This document shows, in pieces, positions 33,258 to 40,644 of a stretch of DNA of 64,000 nt. The notes under the pieces are model-generated. The model had not been told where the DNA came from. It made no database searches and worked only from the letters and a program-made list of their open reading frames with translations. A program made the translations under genes and the position numbers. This stretch comes from Bacillota bacterium (GTDB taxonomy: Bacteria > Bacillota > Sulfobacillia > JAJZYS01 > JAJYTV01): contig JAJYTE010000003.1 in NCBI GenBank assembly GCA_021793215.1, positions 1-64,000 of the forward strand, written 5' to 3'. Each line of letters opens with the position of its first letter. The first letter of the stretch is position 1.

Positions 33258-33967
33258 GGCAGCAGCCGCGCCGTCGCCAGGGGTATGCTCCCTGCGGTCA
33301 GGAGGGCGGCGATGGCGATCCAGTGGTCGGCACCTACACCCGCCGCAAGCGCCCAGACCGCGGCTGCGAGCACGATGCCCGCGAGCGCCGCCGTGGCGGC
33401 GAAGTACGGGAAGGTCTGCGATTCAGCCGCCCGGCGGCGGCGGCGGTCCTCCGCCGCATCCTCGAGCAGGATCGCGAGGTGGCGCGCCAGCGGCGTTCCA
33501 TTGCGTCGGCTGAGGGAGAGCGCGCGGCCGAGCTGGACGAGCAGTGGAAGGCCGTGCGCGCGCCCCACCTGTCGGAAGGCGTCCTCGCTGGCGCTGCCGC
33601 GCAGCCACTCGGCCAGCGCGCGCTGCCAAAGGAGCCGAAGGCGTGGGCCGCACGCCGGCAGCGCGGCGAGGGCGCAGAGTTCCGCGCTGCCGAAGAGCGA
33701 CGCCTGCTCGAACATCGCCTGAATCGGCTCCTCGGACGCATCGCGCAGTCGTTCGAGGCGCCGGCGGCGCCCAAGGAGCGTGAGCGTCTCCTCGAACAGG
33801 CGAACCGCCACGGCCGCGACGACCCCGCCGAGCAGTCCGGAGCGCACGGCAAGCACGAGGGCCACGAACGGAGCGGCGGTACGCATCACACCCGACGGTC
33901 CAGCGGTACGCCACTGCGCGGCGAGGAACGCACCCGCGGCGATCCATGCGGCCGGGCTCACGGCCAT
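33254..33967 (-). CDS. tadB: TadB-like T2SS-F domain membrane protein
   Basis: The 237-residue product has N-terminal helices, a cytoplasmic F domain (LVQLGRALSLSRRNGTPLAR then HLAILLEDAAEDRR) and C-terminal helices (YFAATAALAGIVLAAAVWAL). It pairs with the next gene as the TadB/TadC platform. It overlaps cpaF upstream by 10 bases and tadC downstream by 4. Confidence 0.75.
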   Translation of the reverse strand: MAVSPAAWIAAGAFLAAQWRTAGPSGVMRTAAPFVALVLAVRSGLLGGVVAAVAVRLFEETLTLLGRRRRLERLRDASEEPIQAMFEQASLFGSAELCALAALPACGPRLRLLWQRALAEWLRGSASEDAFRQVGRAHGLPLLVQLGRALSLSRRNGTPLARHLAILLEDAAEDRRRRRAAESQTFPYFAATAALAGIVLAAAVWALAAGVGADHWIAIAALLTAGSIPLATARLLP

Positions 33968-34899
33968 ACCTCCCGCATCCGACCGCCGTCGACGGCCACG
34001 ATCTGCGTGGGACGCCTCCGCGCCCCGTCGCGGGCGAGGTGGACGACGCCGCCGACCAGGGAGAGGACGCGCTGGCGCAGGAGCTGGGCCGGCAAGGCAT
34101 GGGCGAGCGCCATCGCGGCGACCAGGCGCTCCGGCACGTCTTCCGCCGACATCGCGTGGAGCGTCGTCAGGCTGCCCCGATGTCCCGTGTCGAGGGCCCC
34201 GAGCCAGTCGTACGCCTCCTTTCCGCGGATCTCGCCGACGATGATGCGGTCGGGGCGCATGTGCAGCGCGAGCCGAACGAGGTCCTCCAGCGTGATCGCG
34301 TAGAGGCCCGCGCGATTCGCCGGGCGCGTCTCCAGCGCGACGACGTGGGGATGCACGCGGGCGAGGTTGAGTTCCCGCGTCTCCTCGATCGTCAGCACGC
34401 GCTCACCGTGCGGGATCTCGCGCGCGAGTCGCCGCAGAAGCGACGTCTTGCCGGTGCCAGCGGCCCCCGCGATCACCAGGTTGCGGCCTTCGCGCACCCA
34501 CGCGCGCAGGAGCGAGAGCGGCCGGCCGTCGCCGTCGAGCGCCGCCTCCCATGCTTCCCCAAGGTCCATCGCGACCTCCTTGCGCAGGCTGAGCGTCGGC
34601 GCGTCGGTGAGGGGCGGCACGGTCGCGGTGAAGCGGGTTCCCTCGCCCAAGTGACCATCAGCGAACGGTTGGGCCTGGGTCAACTCGCGGCCCAGGGGAA
34701 GGAGAAGCCGCTCGATGACTTCCCGGAGCGCACGCCGGTCTGGAAAGCGCGCTTGCGTCGGATGGAGCGATCCATCGCGTTCGACGAACACGCGGTCGTG
34801 GTCGAGGACCATGATTTCGCTCACCGCGGGATCGGCGAAGAGCGGCTCGAGCGGTCCGAGCCAGTAGCCGAGTTGGGTTTCAGCCTGCGTTGTCCCCAC
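33958..34899 (-). CDS. cpaF: CpaF/TadA (VirB11-type) secretion ATPase
   Basis: The motor ATPase of Tad/type IV systems. The Walker A is AGAAGTGKTSLLRRL, the Asp box region is RVLTIEETRELNL, the Walker B region is MRPDRIIVGEIRGKEAYDWL, and the His box is GHRGSLTTLHA. An N-terminal domain of about 130 residues includes ADPAVSEIMVLDHDRVFVER, typical of CpaF. The start is taken as GTG 34899, overlapping the upstream gene by 20 bases, though the GGAG sits directly against it. Product 313 residues. Confidence 0.9.
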   Translation of the reverse strand: MGTTQAETQLGYWLGPLEPLFADPAVSEIMVLDHDRVFVERDGSLHPTQARFPDRRALREVIERLLLPLGRELTQAQPFADGHLGEGTRFTATVPPLTDAPTLSLRKEVAMDLGEAWEAALDGDGRPLSLLRAWVREGRNLVIAGAAGTGKTSLLRRLAREIPHGERVLTIEETRELNLARVHPHVVALETRPANRAGLYAITLEDLVRLALHMRPDRIIVGEIRGKEAYDWLGALDTGHRGSLTTLHAMSAEDVPERLVAAMALAHALPAQLLRQRVLSLVGGVVHLARDGARRRPTQIVAVDGGRMREVWP

Positions 34900-35758
34900 C
34901 TCCCTCCGCCCAGATGACGGCACCCATGTGCGCTGCCTTGGCCGGACGCAGCCCCACCCCACGGGCGACCACCGCCCGCGTCCTTGCCCTCGGCGCCAAC
35001 TGGGTGATCCAGCGGTTGTACTGCTCCTCCGCCGTCGCCGAGCAGAGCAGGACGTCCGTCGCGAGCGGCAGCGACGCGATCAGACCGCGATCCCCAAGGT
35101 TCGCGCTGGCGCGGATGACGACGTGGGAGATCCCGATGCGCTCGCGGATGCGCTGCGCCAGAGGCTCCATGCCGTACTCCAGCAGGAGTTCGGGTTTAGA
35201 GGGCGCCGCGACGAGCGTTAGGCCCTTGGGCCATGCGGGCCGCCGCTCGCCGACCGAGGGCTCGCCCTCGAGGAACTGGGCGAGCGTCGGTCGGATGCGC
35301 AGCGCGCGGGCGTACACGGGCTCCACCGTGTCCGTCTCGAGCAGGAGAGTGTCGCGCTCGCGCGAGAGGTGCGCGGCCACCGCGAGGGCGCACGATGCGC
35401 CCGACGCGGCGTCGGATGGTGCCACGACGACCGCGCAGTGTGGGGTGTTCGGCTCGCCATGCTCCTCGCCGCGCAGCTCCCGTACGATCGCTTCGATCGA
35501 CACGCCGCGGGGACTCGCCATGGCGCGCACCCAAGCGATCTCCGTGTCGGGGTGCGTGGCGCAGATCCGGCGCAATGCGCGCTGGGCATCCGGCGTGCGG
35601 CAGAGAACGGGATCGACGACGATCCTCGGGTACTCCTCGCGCGAGAGGCGCTCCTCCGTCTCCGGTAGCGACAGCGCGAGCGGCTGGCCGTAGAGCACGG
35701 CACCGCGCTCGTGGAGCTGCAGTACGGTGTCCGGGTGCAGTGCGTAGAGCGATCGCAA
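34880..35758 (-). CDS. TadZ/CpaE-like protein lacking a standard P-loop
   Basis: A receiver-like N-terminal half and a MinD/ParA-like C-terminal half (TPHCAVVVAPSDAASGASCA then LAVAAHLSRERDTLLLETD). Where CpaE/TadZ keeps GGxGKT the sequence is SDAASGASC, so nucleotide binding through a deviant Walker A is doubtful. Later segments (SHVVIRASANLGD, VLLCSATAEEQYNRW) follow the fold. TadZ helps localise Tad machines. The start is TTG 35758, seven bases from GGAGG. 292 residues. Confidence 0.65.
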   Translation of the reverse strand: MRSLYALHPDTVLQLHERGAVLYGQPLALSLPETEERLSREEYPRIVVDPVLCRTPDAQRALRRICATHPDTEIAWVRAMASPRGVSIEAIVRELRGEEHGEPNTPHCAVVVAPSDAASGASCALAVAAHLSRERDTLLLETDTVEPVYARALRIRPTLAQFLEGEPSVGERRPAWPKGLTLVAAPSKPELLLEYGMEPLAQRIRERIGISHVVIRASANLGDRGLIASLPLATDVLLCSATAEEQYNRWITQLAPRARTRAVVARGVGLRPAKAAHMGAVIWAEGGGDNAG

Positions 35759-35773
35759 GGCGTCACCTCCTCC

Positions 35774-36343
35774 CTAGTTGGGGTGTGCGACCACGATCAG
35801 GCGTTCCGCGCCCAGGGCGTCGAGTACGCCCGTGAGCGATGCGGGCGGCACCGCCAGCACGAGGGTCTGGGATGTCGTGCCAGAGGCGACGGCCGCGTCC
35901 GGACAGATGAGCTGCGGCATCGATCCCTGGGCCGCGGCGTAGATGGAAACCGGAGTGCCAGGGGCAGCGGGTGGGGCGCTCAGGAGCGACGGGCCAGGGA
36001 TCGCGACCAAGGGACGCGCGAGGGCGACAGGACGCACAGCGCCTCGCCCGACCTCGTTCTGCAGCAGCGGGAGCCCGGCCGGCGCCGTGGAGACCAGCGT
36101 GCCGCTTGTGGCCTGCAGCGGTGCGGAGGGCAGTTGGCCGCTCCAGCGCTCCGCATGGACGAGCCCTGGTGTGATCGGCGTACCGGCAGCCAGCGTGCGA
36201 AGCGGCACGAGTACTTCCCGCGAGGAGGCGAGCGAGGCCGCCTGCCAGGCGAGGAATGCCGCCGCAGCGCAGAGCACCGGCAGCCAAAGGGGATCTCGTA
36301 AGCGGTCAAGGATGGCGCGCGAACGCGGGGCGTGTGTCGACAA
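35774..36343 (-). CDS. SAF-domain protein, CpaB/RcpC-like
   Basis: A membrane helix near the N-terminus (WLPVLCAAAAFLAWQAASLA) is followed by an SAF domain: VLVPLRTLAAGTPITPGLV and later AGLPLLQNEVGRG. CpaB/RcpC proteins act in the periplasm or outside the membrane in Tad pilus assembly. A C-terminal domain of about 80 residues ends in ERLIVVAHPN. TTG 36343 is placed seven bases after GGAGGAG; the longer frame is not supported. 189 residues, overlapping virB4 by 38 bases. Confidence 0.75.
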   Translation of the reverse strand: MSTHAPRSRAILDRLRDPLWLPVLCAAAAFLAWQAASLASSREVLVPLRTLAAGTPITPGLVHAERWSGQLPSAPLQATSGTLVSTAPAGLPLLQNEVGRGAVRPVALARPLVAIPGPSLLSAPPAAPGTPVSIYAAAQGSMPQLICPDAAVASGTTSQTLVLAVPPASLTGVLDALGAERLIVVAHPN

Positions 36344-38009
36344 GGTGGAACTCCTCCTCCGAGAGCGCGATGCGCAGGGGGACGAGGCCGTGCTCGTCGA
36401 GCAGAAGCGCCTCCCCCGGGCGGAAGACGCGCAGCTGATCGAGGGCGCGGTCCGAGAGATGCAGCAGTTCACCGAGGCGCGGCAGGTCGGTAGATTGCTG
36501 GTGAAAGAGCACGACCCGGCCTGCGTTCGCGAGCACGAGTCGACCCGCGTCGCTCTGGGTGAAGTCCCCGACGTTCTGGCTGATCAGCGTGACGATCAGG
36601 CCGCGCTTGCGGGCGCGCTTCGAGAGATCCACCAGGGCGTCACGCTCCGCCGCTGCGGCGAGCCAGAGGTGCGCCTCGTCGAGAGTCAGCCAGAGCGGGT
36701 GCCTACCCAGGAGGAGGTCGGCGGAGCGCAGCGCCCAACGGGGGACGGCCCCGAGGTCCCGGTGCTCGGAGCGCAGGTCGAGCGCGATGCGCATCGGCTG
36801 CTGCTCTTCCGGCGGAAGTCGGGAGACCACCGCGCCGCCCATCGCGCGTACGACCTGTGCGTACTCGCCCTCCGGATCCGCGACGCAGAGCGCCTGCGGC
36901 TGCACCCGCAGCAGTTCCGCCTTCGCGAACGCCGACTTGCCGTGTCCCGGGGTACCGAGCACGACGGCGAGCGGATTCGCGCTGGCCGTGCGGTCGCGCT
37001 CCACGCGGGAGGCGTCGCGCAGGTGGACGCCGAGGGGATCTCCCGCCCGCTGCGGTGCCGCAGCGGGGAGCAGGGAGAGGCACGAGACGGTCGAGGCGCT
37101 CATCAGCCGGGCCGGCGGATCAGGGCCGGCGCCCTCGGGGAGCAGCCAGTCCGCAGCCTTGCGCTGCAGGCCGAGCTGTACGCGCAGGCTGAACCCCATC
37201 TCGGCGAACAGTTCGCGCAGGCCGGCCGCGCGGGCTTCACAGGTGGCTTTATCGGGCCCCTCGGCAGCCACGAACCACGCGACGGCCATCAGCCGTTCCC
37301 GTCCCTCGACGAGGGCGCGGCGCAGGGTCTCGGCGTCCTCCTGCGCCCTCTGCACCTCGACGTCTGGAAGATGTCCGCGTTGACTGCGAAGGAATGAGCC
37401 GGCGTGTAGACGCACGAGGTGGCGGTCGATCAGGCGCTGCGCTGCGGCCGCCCCGAGCGGCTGCAGCCGCAATGCGACGATCATCTCCTCCTGCCGCCAC
37501 CAAAGGCGCTCCAGCGTCAGCTCGTCGAGCTCGGCGGGGTACCCTTCGATCGCCATCAACTGGCGGAAGCCCGTCCCCGCTTCGAGGATCCGTAGGTGCT
37601 CTCGCGGGACTACGGTGCGGGTACGCGGAGCACCGCTGCGCGGGCTGAGTGGAACGCGGCCTCGTGGCTGCGCAACCGGGGGCAGGCCTGGGTTCTCGAT
37701 CTGCGAGCGCAGCGTCGGGGGGCTCTCAGCGCCGAGCGGCCGCACCCCGACTCCGAGACGGGCAAGCGCCTGCGCGTTGCCCGCGTCGCTGCGCAGCCAG
37801 AGGTAGAGGTGGCGCTGCTGTGCGCGTACGCCGAGCGTGAAGCGCAGCGGGCCTTGCACGGCGAGGAGGAAGTCCCGAAGGCGAATCTGAACGGCCGACC
37901 GCTCCGGCTCCGGCAGCAGGGAGTACTCAACGCGGCCGAGTTCGTATACGGTTCCAGAGATTGGGGCCTCTGCGGCGCTGCGGTACGAGCCAAAGCGGAT
38001 CATCGCCAC
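36306..38009 (-). CDS. VirB4-like ATPase of type IV secretion
   Basis: A VirB4/TraC-type P-loop ATPase of 567 residues. The N-terminal 220 residues match the VirB4 barrel region. Walker A is VVLGTPGHGKSAFAKAELL, then CVADPEGEYAQVVRAMGG, Walker B is PLWLTLDEAHLWL, and SKRARKRGLIVTLISQNVGD is the family's sensor region. VirB4 powers pilin mobilisation and substrate transfer in conjugation. GTG 38009 follows AGGAGG. Finding it between PrgI and SAF/Tad genes is unusual. Confidence 0.85.
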   Translation of the reverse strand: MAMIRFGSYRSAAEAPISGTVYELGRVEYSLLPEPERSAVQIRLRDFLLAVQGPLRFTLGVRAQQRHLYLWLRSDAGNAQALARLGVGVRPLGAESPPTLRSQIENPGLPPVAQPRGRVPLSPRSGAPRTRTVVPREHLRILEAGTGFRQLMAIEGYPAELDELTLERLWWRQEEMIVALRLQPLGAAAAQRLIDRHLVRLHAGSFLRSQRGHLPDVEVQRAQEDAETLRRALVEGRERLMAVAWFVAAEGPDKATCEARAAGLRELFAEMGFSLRVQLGLQRKAADWLLPEGAGPDPPARLMSASTVSCLSLLPAAAPQRAGDPLGVHLRDASRVERDRTASANPLAVVLGTPGHGKSAFAKAELLRVQPQALCVADPEGEYAQVVRAMGGAVVSRLPPEEQQPMRIALDLRSEHRDLGAVPRWALRSADLLLGRHPLWLTLDEAHLWLAAAAERDALVDLSKRARKRGLIVTLISQNVGDFTQSDAGRLVLANAGRVVLFHQQSTDLPRLGELLHLSDRALDQLRVFRPGEALLLDEHGLVPLRIALSEEEFHLVDTRPAFARHP

Positions 38010-38274
38010 TCGACCTCCTGTCGTCGGCGAGCGTGAGCAGGTAGGAGAGAAGGCGCGGCGTCAAGCGGTGCAGCGGGATGCCGTCGATGTCCAACAGGCC
38101 GAACGCGAGGCAGAGCGCTGCGAGGAGGAAGCCGACCACCGCCGGCAGGTCGCCCGAGATCGCGGCGAGGGTGCTCAGACCGGCGCTGCCGAGGCCCGCG
38201 GCCTGGGTGACGTCGAAGTTCCCGAAGATGCGTGGGACGACGCGCAGCAGGTCGACGGGCACTTGGCACCTCAT
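37927..38274 (-). CDS. PrgI/VirB3-like membrane protein
   Basis: The 115-residue protein begins with the PrgI-type motif (MRCQVPVDLLRVVPRIFGNF, then DVTQAAGLG), followed by two closely spaced helices (LPAVVGFLLAALCLAFGLLD). PrgI-family proteins are the VirB3-like partner placed before VirB4 in Gram-positive conjugation systems. The ATG overlaps the upstream stop; its 3' end overlaps virB4 by 83 bases. Confidence 0.75.
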   Translation of the reverse strand: MRCQVPVDLLRVVPRIFGNFDVTQAAGLGSAGLSTLAAISGDLPAVVGFLLAALCLAFGLLDIDGIPLHRLTPRLLSYLLTLADDRRSSGDDPLWLVPQRRRGPNLWNRIRTRPR

Positions 38275-38942
38275 CGCTCGAGCCAGCGGCGGCTGCCGTG
38301 CAGGAGCGTGAACGGCAGCCGGACCATCACCGCGAGCAGCACGAGGCTCAGCAACATGTCGGAAGCAGGTACCGCCAGCGGCAGCTCACTGCCCAGACCG
38401 CGCACCAGTACGAGCACCAGCCCCTCGGCGGCTGGCATCAGCATCCAGGCGGCGAGCTCGTACACCCAGAGCAGCGGGAGCCGACGCAGCGCCTGGTGGG
38501 TGGAGAGCAGCCAGGGCAGCGGGGCGATCGCCGCGAACAGCGCGATGGCCGCGAGCCTGGCCACCAGCAGCAGGGCGAAGCCGAGCAGCAGGAGAAGGTA
38601 GGGTATGCCGAACACGAGGTCGTCGATCAGGCTGGCGTACAAGGACGGGGGCGGCAGTGGGTGGCGCCCGGCCAGCACCGCGATCGTCGCCAGTGCGGCG
38701 CCGTTCAGCTGCCAAAGCCAGCCGATCACCGTCCTCGCCGCCACCACCCCCGCGACGCCGGCGGCGAGCCTTCTGAGCGCCATCGCGGTGCGCCCGGAGC
38801 CGGCCTCGACGATCAGCAGGAGGGTCGCGACGGCTGCTCCGAGCAGAAGGGAGATGTGGAAGACCTGCCACGTCGCGGGTCCCAGCGGCGGGGGCCCCTT
38901 CGCCCAGAGGAGACTGCCCACCCAGCCGTAGGCACGCCGCAT
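38271..38942 (-). CDS. VirB6/TrbL-like polytopic membrane protein
   Basis: About six hydrophobic helices, for example TWQVFHISLLLGAAVATLLL and a long stretch around LLLLLGFALLLVARLAAIAL, in 223 residues. Position between a VirB2-like and a PrgI-like gene, together with the helix pattern, points to the VirB6/TrbL/CedA role of a membrane pore. The sequence has no diagnostic motif. ATG 38942 lies 8 bases after the previous stop and lacks a clear Shine-Dalgarno. Confidence 0.65.
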   Translation of the reverse strand: MRRAYGWVGSLLWAKGPPPLGPATWQVFHISLLLGAAVATLLLIVEAGSGRTAMALRRLAAGVAGVVAARTVIGWLWQLNGAALATIAVLAGRHPLPPPSLYASLIDDLVFGIPYLLLLLGFALLLVARLAAIALFAAIAPLPWLLSTHQALRRLPLLWVYELAAWMLMPAAEGLVLVLVRGLGSELPLAVPASDMLLSLVLLAVMVRLPFTLLHGSRRWLER

Positions 38943-38950
38943 CTCGGCGG

Positions 38951-39193
38951 TCAGAACGGCGCCGACAGGCCAGCCCACTGGAAGATCTCCCGGACGATGT
39001 CCTTGGCGAAGATGACGACCAGCAGCCCCGCCGCGACGGAAAGGATGTGCTGGTAGGCGCGGGAGCGATGCTGTGGGTTGTCGCCGCTGCTCCAGAGGAG
39101 GTACGCCCCGTAGAGCAGGGCGATGACGGCGAAAGCGGCGAACCATCCCTGCAGGGTCGAGACCGCGTTGAGTACGAACTTCGTGAGCGGCAT
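38951..39193 (-). CDS. VirB2/TrbC-like pilin
   Basis: The 80-residue protein has an amphipathic N-terminus and two hydrophobic helices (GWFAAFAVIALLYGAYLLWS and HILSVAAGLLVVIFAKDIV) separated by a polar loop (SGDNPQHRSRAYQ), the hairpin topology of VirB2/TrbC pilins. A cleavable signal is not obvious, as in archaeal TedC-type and many Gram-positive pilins. It follows ssb by 6 bases and precedes the VirB6-like gene. Confidence 0.7.
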   Translation of the reverse strand: MPLTKFVLNAVSTLQGWFAAFAVIALLYGAYLLWSSGDNPQHRSRAYQHILSVAAGLLVVIFAKDIVREIFQWAGLSAPF

Positions 39194-39199
39194 GTCCCG

Positions 39200-39556
39200 C
39201 TAGGCTTCTTGGGCGGTGACAGACTCGCCGGGCGGCTCGTCGTCGTCGCCCACGACGAGCGGGGGGTCCAGGAAACGCAGCCGATCCGCGATCACCTCGA
39301 TCACCCGGCGCTTCTCCCCCTCAGTCGTCTCGAAACTGCGCGCGGAGATCCGCCCCTCGATCCCCACGAGCCGCCCCTTGTGCAGGTACTTGGAGGTCGA
39401 CTCAGCCAGTTTGCGGAAGACCACGATCGGCAGGAACTCGTGGGATCCGGCGCGACCCAGCGCGATCGAGAAGGCGGAGATCGGCAGGCCGTCGCGCGTG
39501 TACCGAAACTCGGGGTCATTCGCGAGGCGCCCGACCAGAACGACGCGGTTGATCAC
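39200..39556 (-). CDS. Short single-stranded DNA-binding protein (SsbB-like)
   Basis: An OB-fold SSB of 118 residues: MINRVVLVGRLANDPEFRYT, SAFSIALGRAGSHEFLPIVV and KGRLVGIEGRISARSF. It lacks the glycine-rich linker and the acidic DDIPF-type tip; the tail ends VTAQEA. B. subtilis SsbB, the competence-specific SSB, is likewise short and tip-less. It is the first gene of the VirB/Tad operon. GTG 39556 follows GGGAGGACTGCTACG. A chromosomal SSB for replication is expected elsewhere. Confidence 0.85.
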   Translation of the reverse strand: MINRVVLVGRLANDPEFRYTRDGLPISAFSIALGRAGSHEFLPIVVFRKLAESTSKYLHKGRLVGIEGRISARSFETTEGEKRRVIEVIADRLRFLDPPLVVGDDDEPPGESVTAQEA

Positions 39557-39591
39557 CGTAGCAGTCCTCCCTTCGACATCCGACGACTACG

Positions 39592-39631
39592 TTCGCGCCC
39601 GTTCATGGCAGATCCTTCCAACAGATGTTCG
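39592..39631 (-). promoter_or_regulatory. SigH-like promoter with upstream GAAC-N4-GTTG box, ssb-VirB/Tad operon
   Basis: On the minus strand: GAACATCTGTTG (39631-39620) abuts GAAGGATCT (39619-39611), then 14 bases, then CGAAC (39596-39592). The ssb GTG is 36 bases further. The three blocks match those before the pilin operon at 10177-10215 in sequence and spacing. Preceded by a C, the upper box also reads CGAACatctGTT, close to a LexA half-site pair, so SOS control is an alternative. Confidence 0.65.
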
Positions 39632-39660
39632 CTCTGGATGCAAACGGAAACGGGGGAGTC

Positions 39661-40335
39661 GTGTTGTCCGACACGCAATGGACCGCAGTCGACCGTTACT
39701 TGACCGAGCTGCTGGTGCCACAGGACTCGGCGCTGGAGGCGGCGCTCGACGACAGCGCCTCGGCCGGCCTTCCGGGCATCAATGTCGCTCCGAACCAAGG
39801 CAAGCTGCTGCACCTACTGGCCCGGGTGCGCGGCGCGCGGACGATTCTCGAGATTGGTACCTTGGGCGGTTACAGCACCATCTGGCTCGCGCGCGCCCTG
39901 CCGCCGGGCGGTCGCCTGGTCACGCTCGAGGCCGATCCCGCGCATGCCGCCGTCGCAACGCGCAACATCGGCCGTGCGGGTCTCGGGGACGTCGTGGATC
40001 TGCGCCTCGGACTGGCCAACGAGAGCCTGCCGCGCCTCGCGCAGGAGGGGGCGGGGCCCTTCGACCTCGTGTTCATCGACGCCGACAAGCGCAGCATCCC
40101 CGAGTACTTCGACTGGGCGCTGCGGCTCGCGCGGCCCGGCAGCCTGATCGTGGTGGACAACGTCGTGCGCCGCGGGGAAGTGGCGAACGCGGCGACCGAG
40201 GACCCGGACGTAAAGGGAGTGCGGAGCTTCCTCGAGCTCGCGTCCCGCGAGCCGCGGGTCAGTGCCACGGCGATCCAGACCGTTGGGAGCAAGGGCTACG
40301 ACGGGTTCGTGATCGCGCTTGTGACGGAGGCGTAG
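39661..40335 (+). CDS. Class I SAM-dependent O-methyltransferase
   Basis: An O-methyltransferase family 3 protein of 224 residues. The SAM motif is ILEIGTLGGYSTIWLARAL, motif II is LVTLEADPAHAAVA, and the metal-binding set is DLVFIDADKRSIPEYFDWAL with LIVVDNVVRRG. Related enzymes methylate catechol-like or caffeoyl-type substrates. GTG 39661 or TTG 39664 fits GGGGGAG; an ATG at 39625 would overlap the divergent promoter. It is divergent from ssb. Confidence 0.88.
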   Translation: MLSDTQWTAVDRYLTELLVPQDSALEAALDDSASAGLPGINVAPNQGKLLHLLARVRGARTILEIGTLGGYSTIWLARALPPGGRLVTLEADPAHAAVATRNIGRAGLGDVVDLRLGLANESLPRLAQEGAGPFDLVFIDADKRSIPEYFDWALRLARPGSLIVVDNVVRRGEVANAATEDPDVKGVRSFLELASREPRVSATAIQTVGSKGYDGFVIALVTEA

Positions 40336-40351
40336 TCCTGGCGTGGTGCGA

Positions 40352-40380
40352 TTGACAATCGCTCCCGAGGCCGCTAGGCT
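40352..40380 (+). promoter_or_regulatory. SigA promoter of the metG operon
   Basis: TTGACA (40352-40357), 17 bases, TAGGCT (40375-40380), directly upstream of the T-box leader. The same -35, spacer length and -10 occur at the veg promoter. Confidence 0.8.
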
Positions 40381-40383
40381 AAG

Positions 40384-40630
40384 GCAATAAGCAAACGCGA
40401 CGATGGAGTGCGCCAGCGCGTGAGCCGCCAAAGAGCGAGCCGGGACGGTGGAAGCCGGCGGGCGGTGCGGTGGGCGATGACTCCGGAGTGCGCGGCCGAA
40501 CCCTTCGGGCTGTAGGCTGCGCCGGTGCCACCGTGATCGGCAAGAGTTCAGTTGCCGTCGGGCAGCTGGAGAACAAGGGTGGTACCGCGACCCGTCGCCC
40601 CTTCTGGGGTGGCGGCGTTTCATTTTAAGG
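40384..40630 (+). ncRNA. T-box leader, methionine-specific (metG)
   Basis: The leader contains the T-box sequence AGGGTGGTACCGCG (40576-40589) with the TGG that reads uncharged tRNA ends. A GC-rich hairpin (about 40594-40613) with GTTTCATTTT forms the terminator. In stem I an ATG (40477-40479, GGGCGATGACTCC) is the likely specifier codon for tRNA-Met, consistent with the methionyl-tRNA synthetase gene 15 bases further. Uncharged tRNA-Met should favour read-through. Confidence 0.88.
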
Positions 40631-40644
40631 AGGAGGGTTCAGGC

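Noticed and set aside
39620..39632. LexA/SOS box at CGAACatctGTTgg
   Set aside because: The match to CGAAC-N4-GTTCG is incomplete at every copy, and all copies share extra bases that fit a SigH-like -35. Kept as an alternative, not as a feature.
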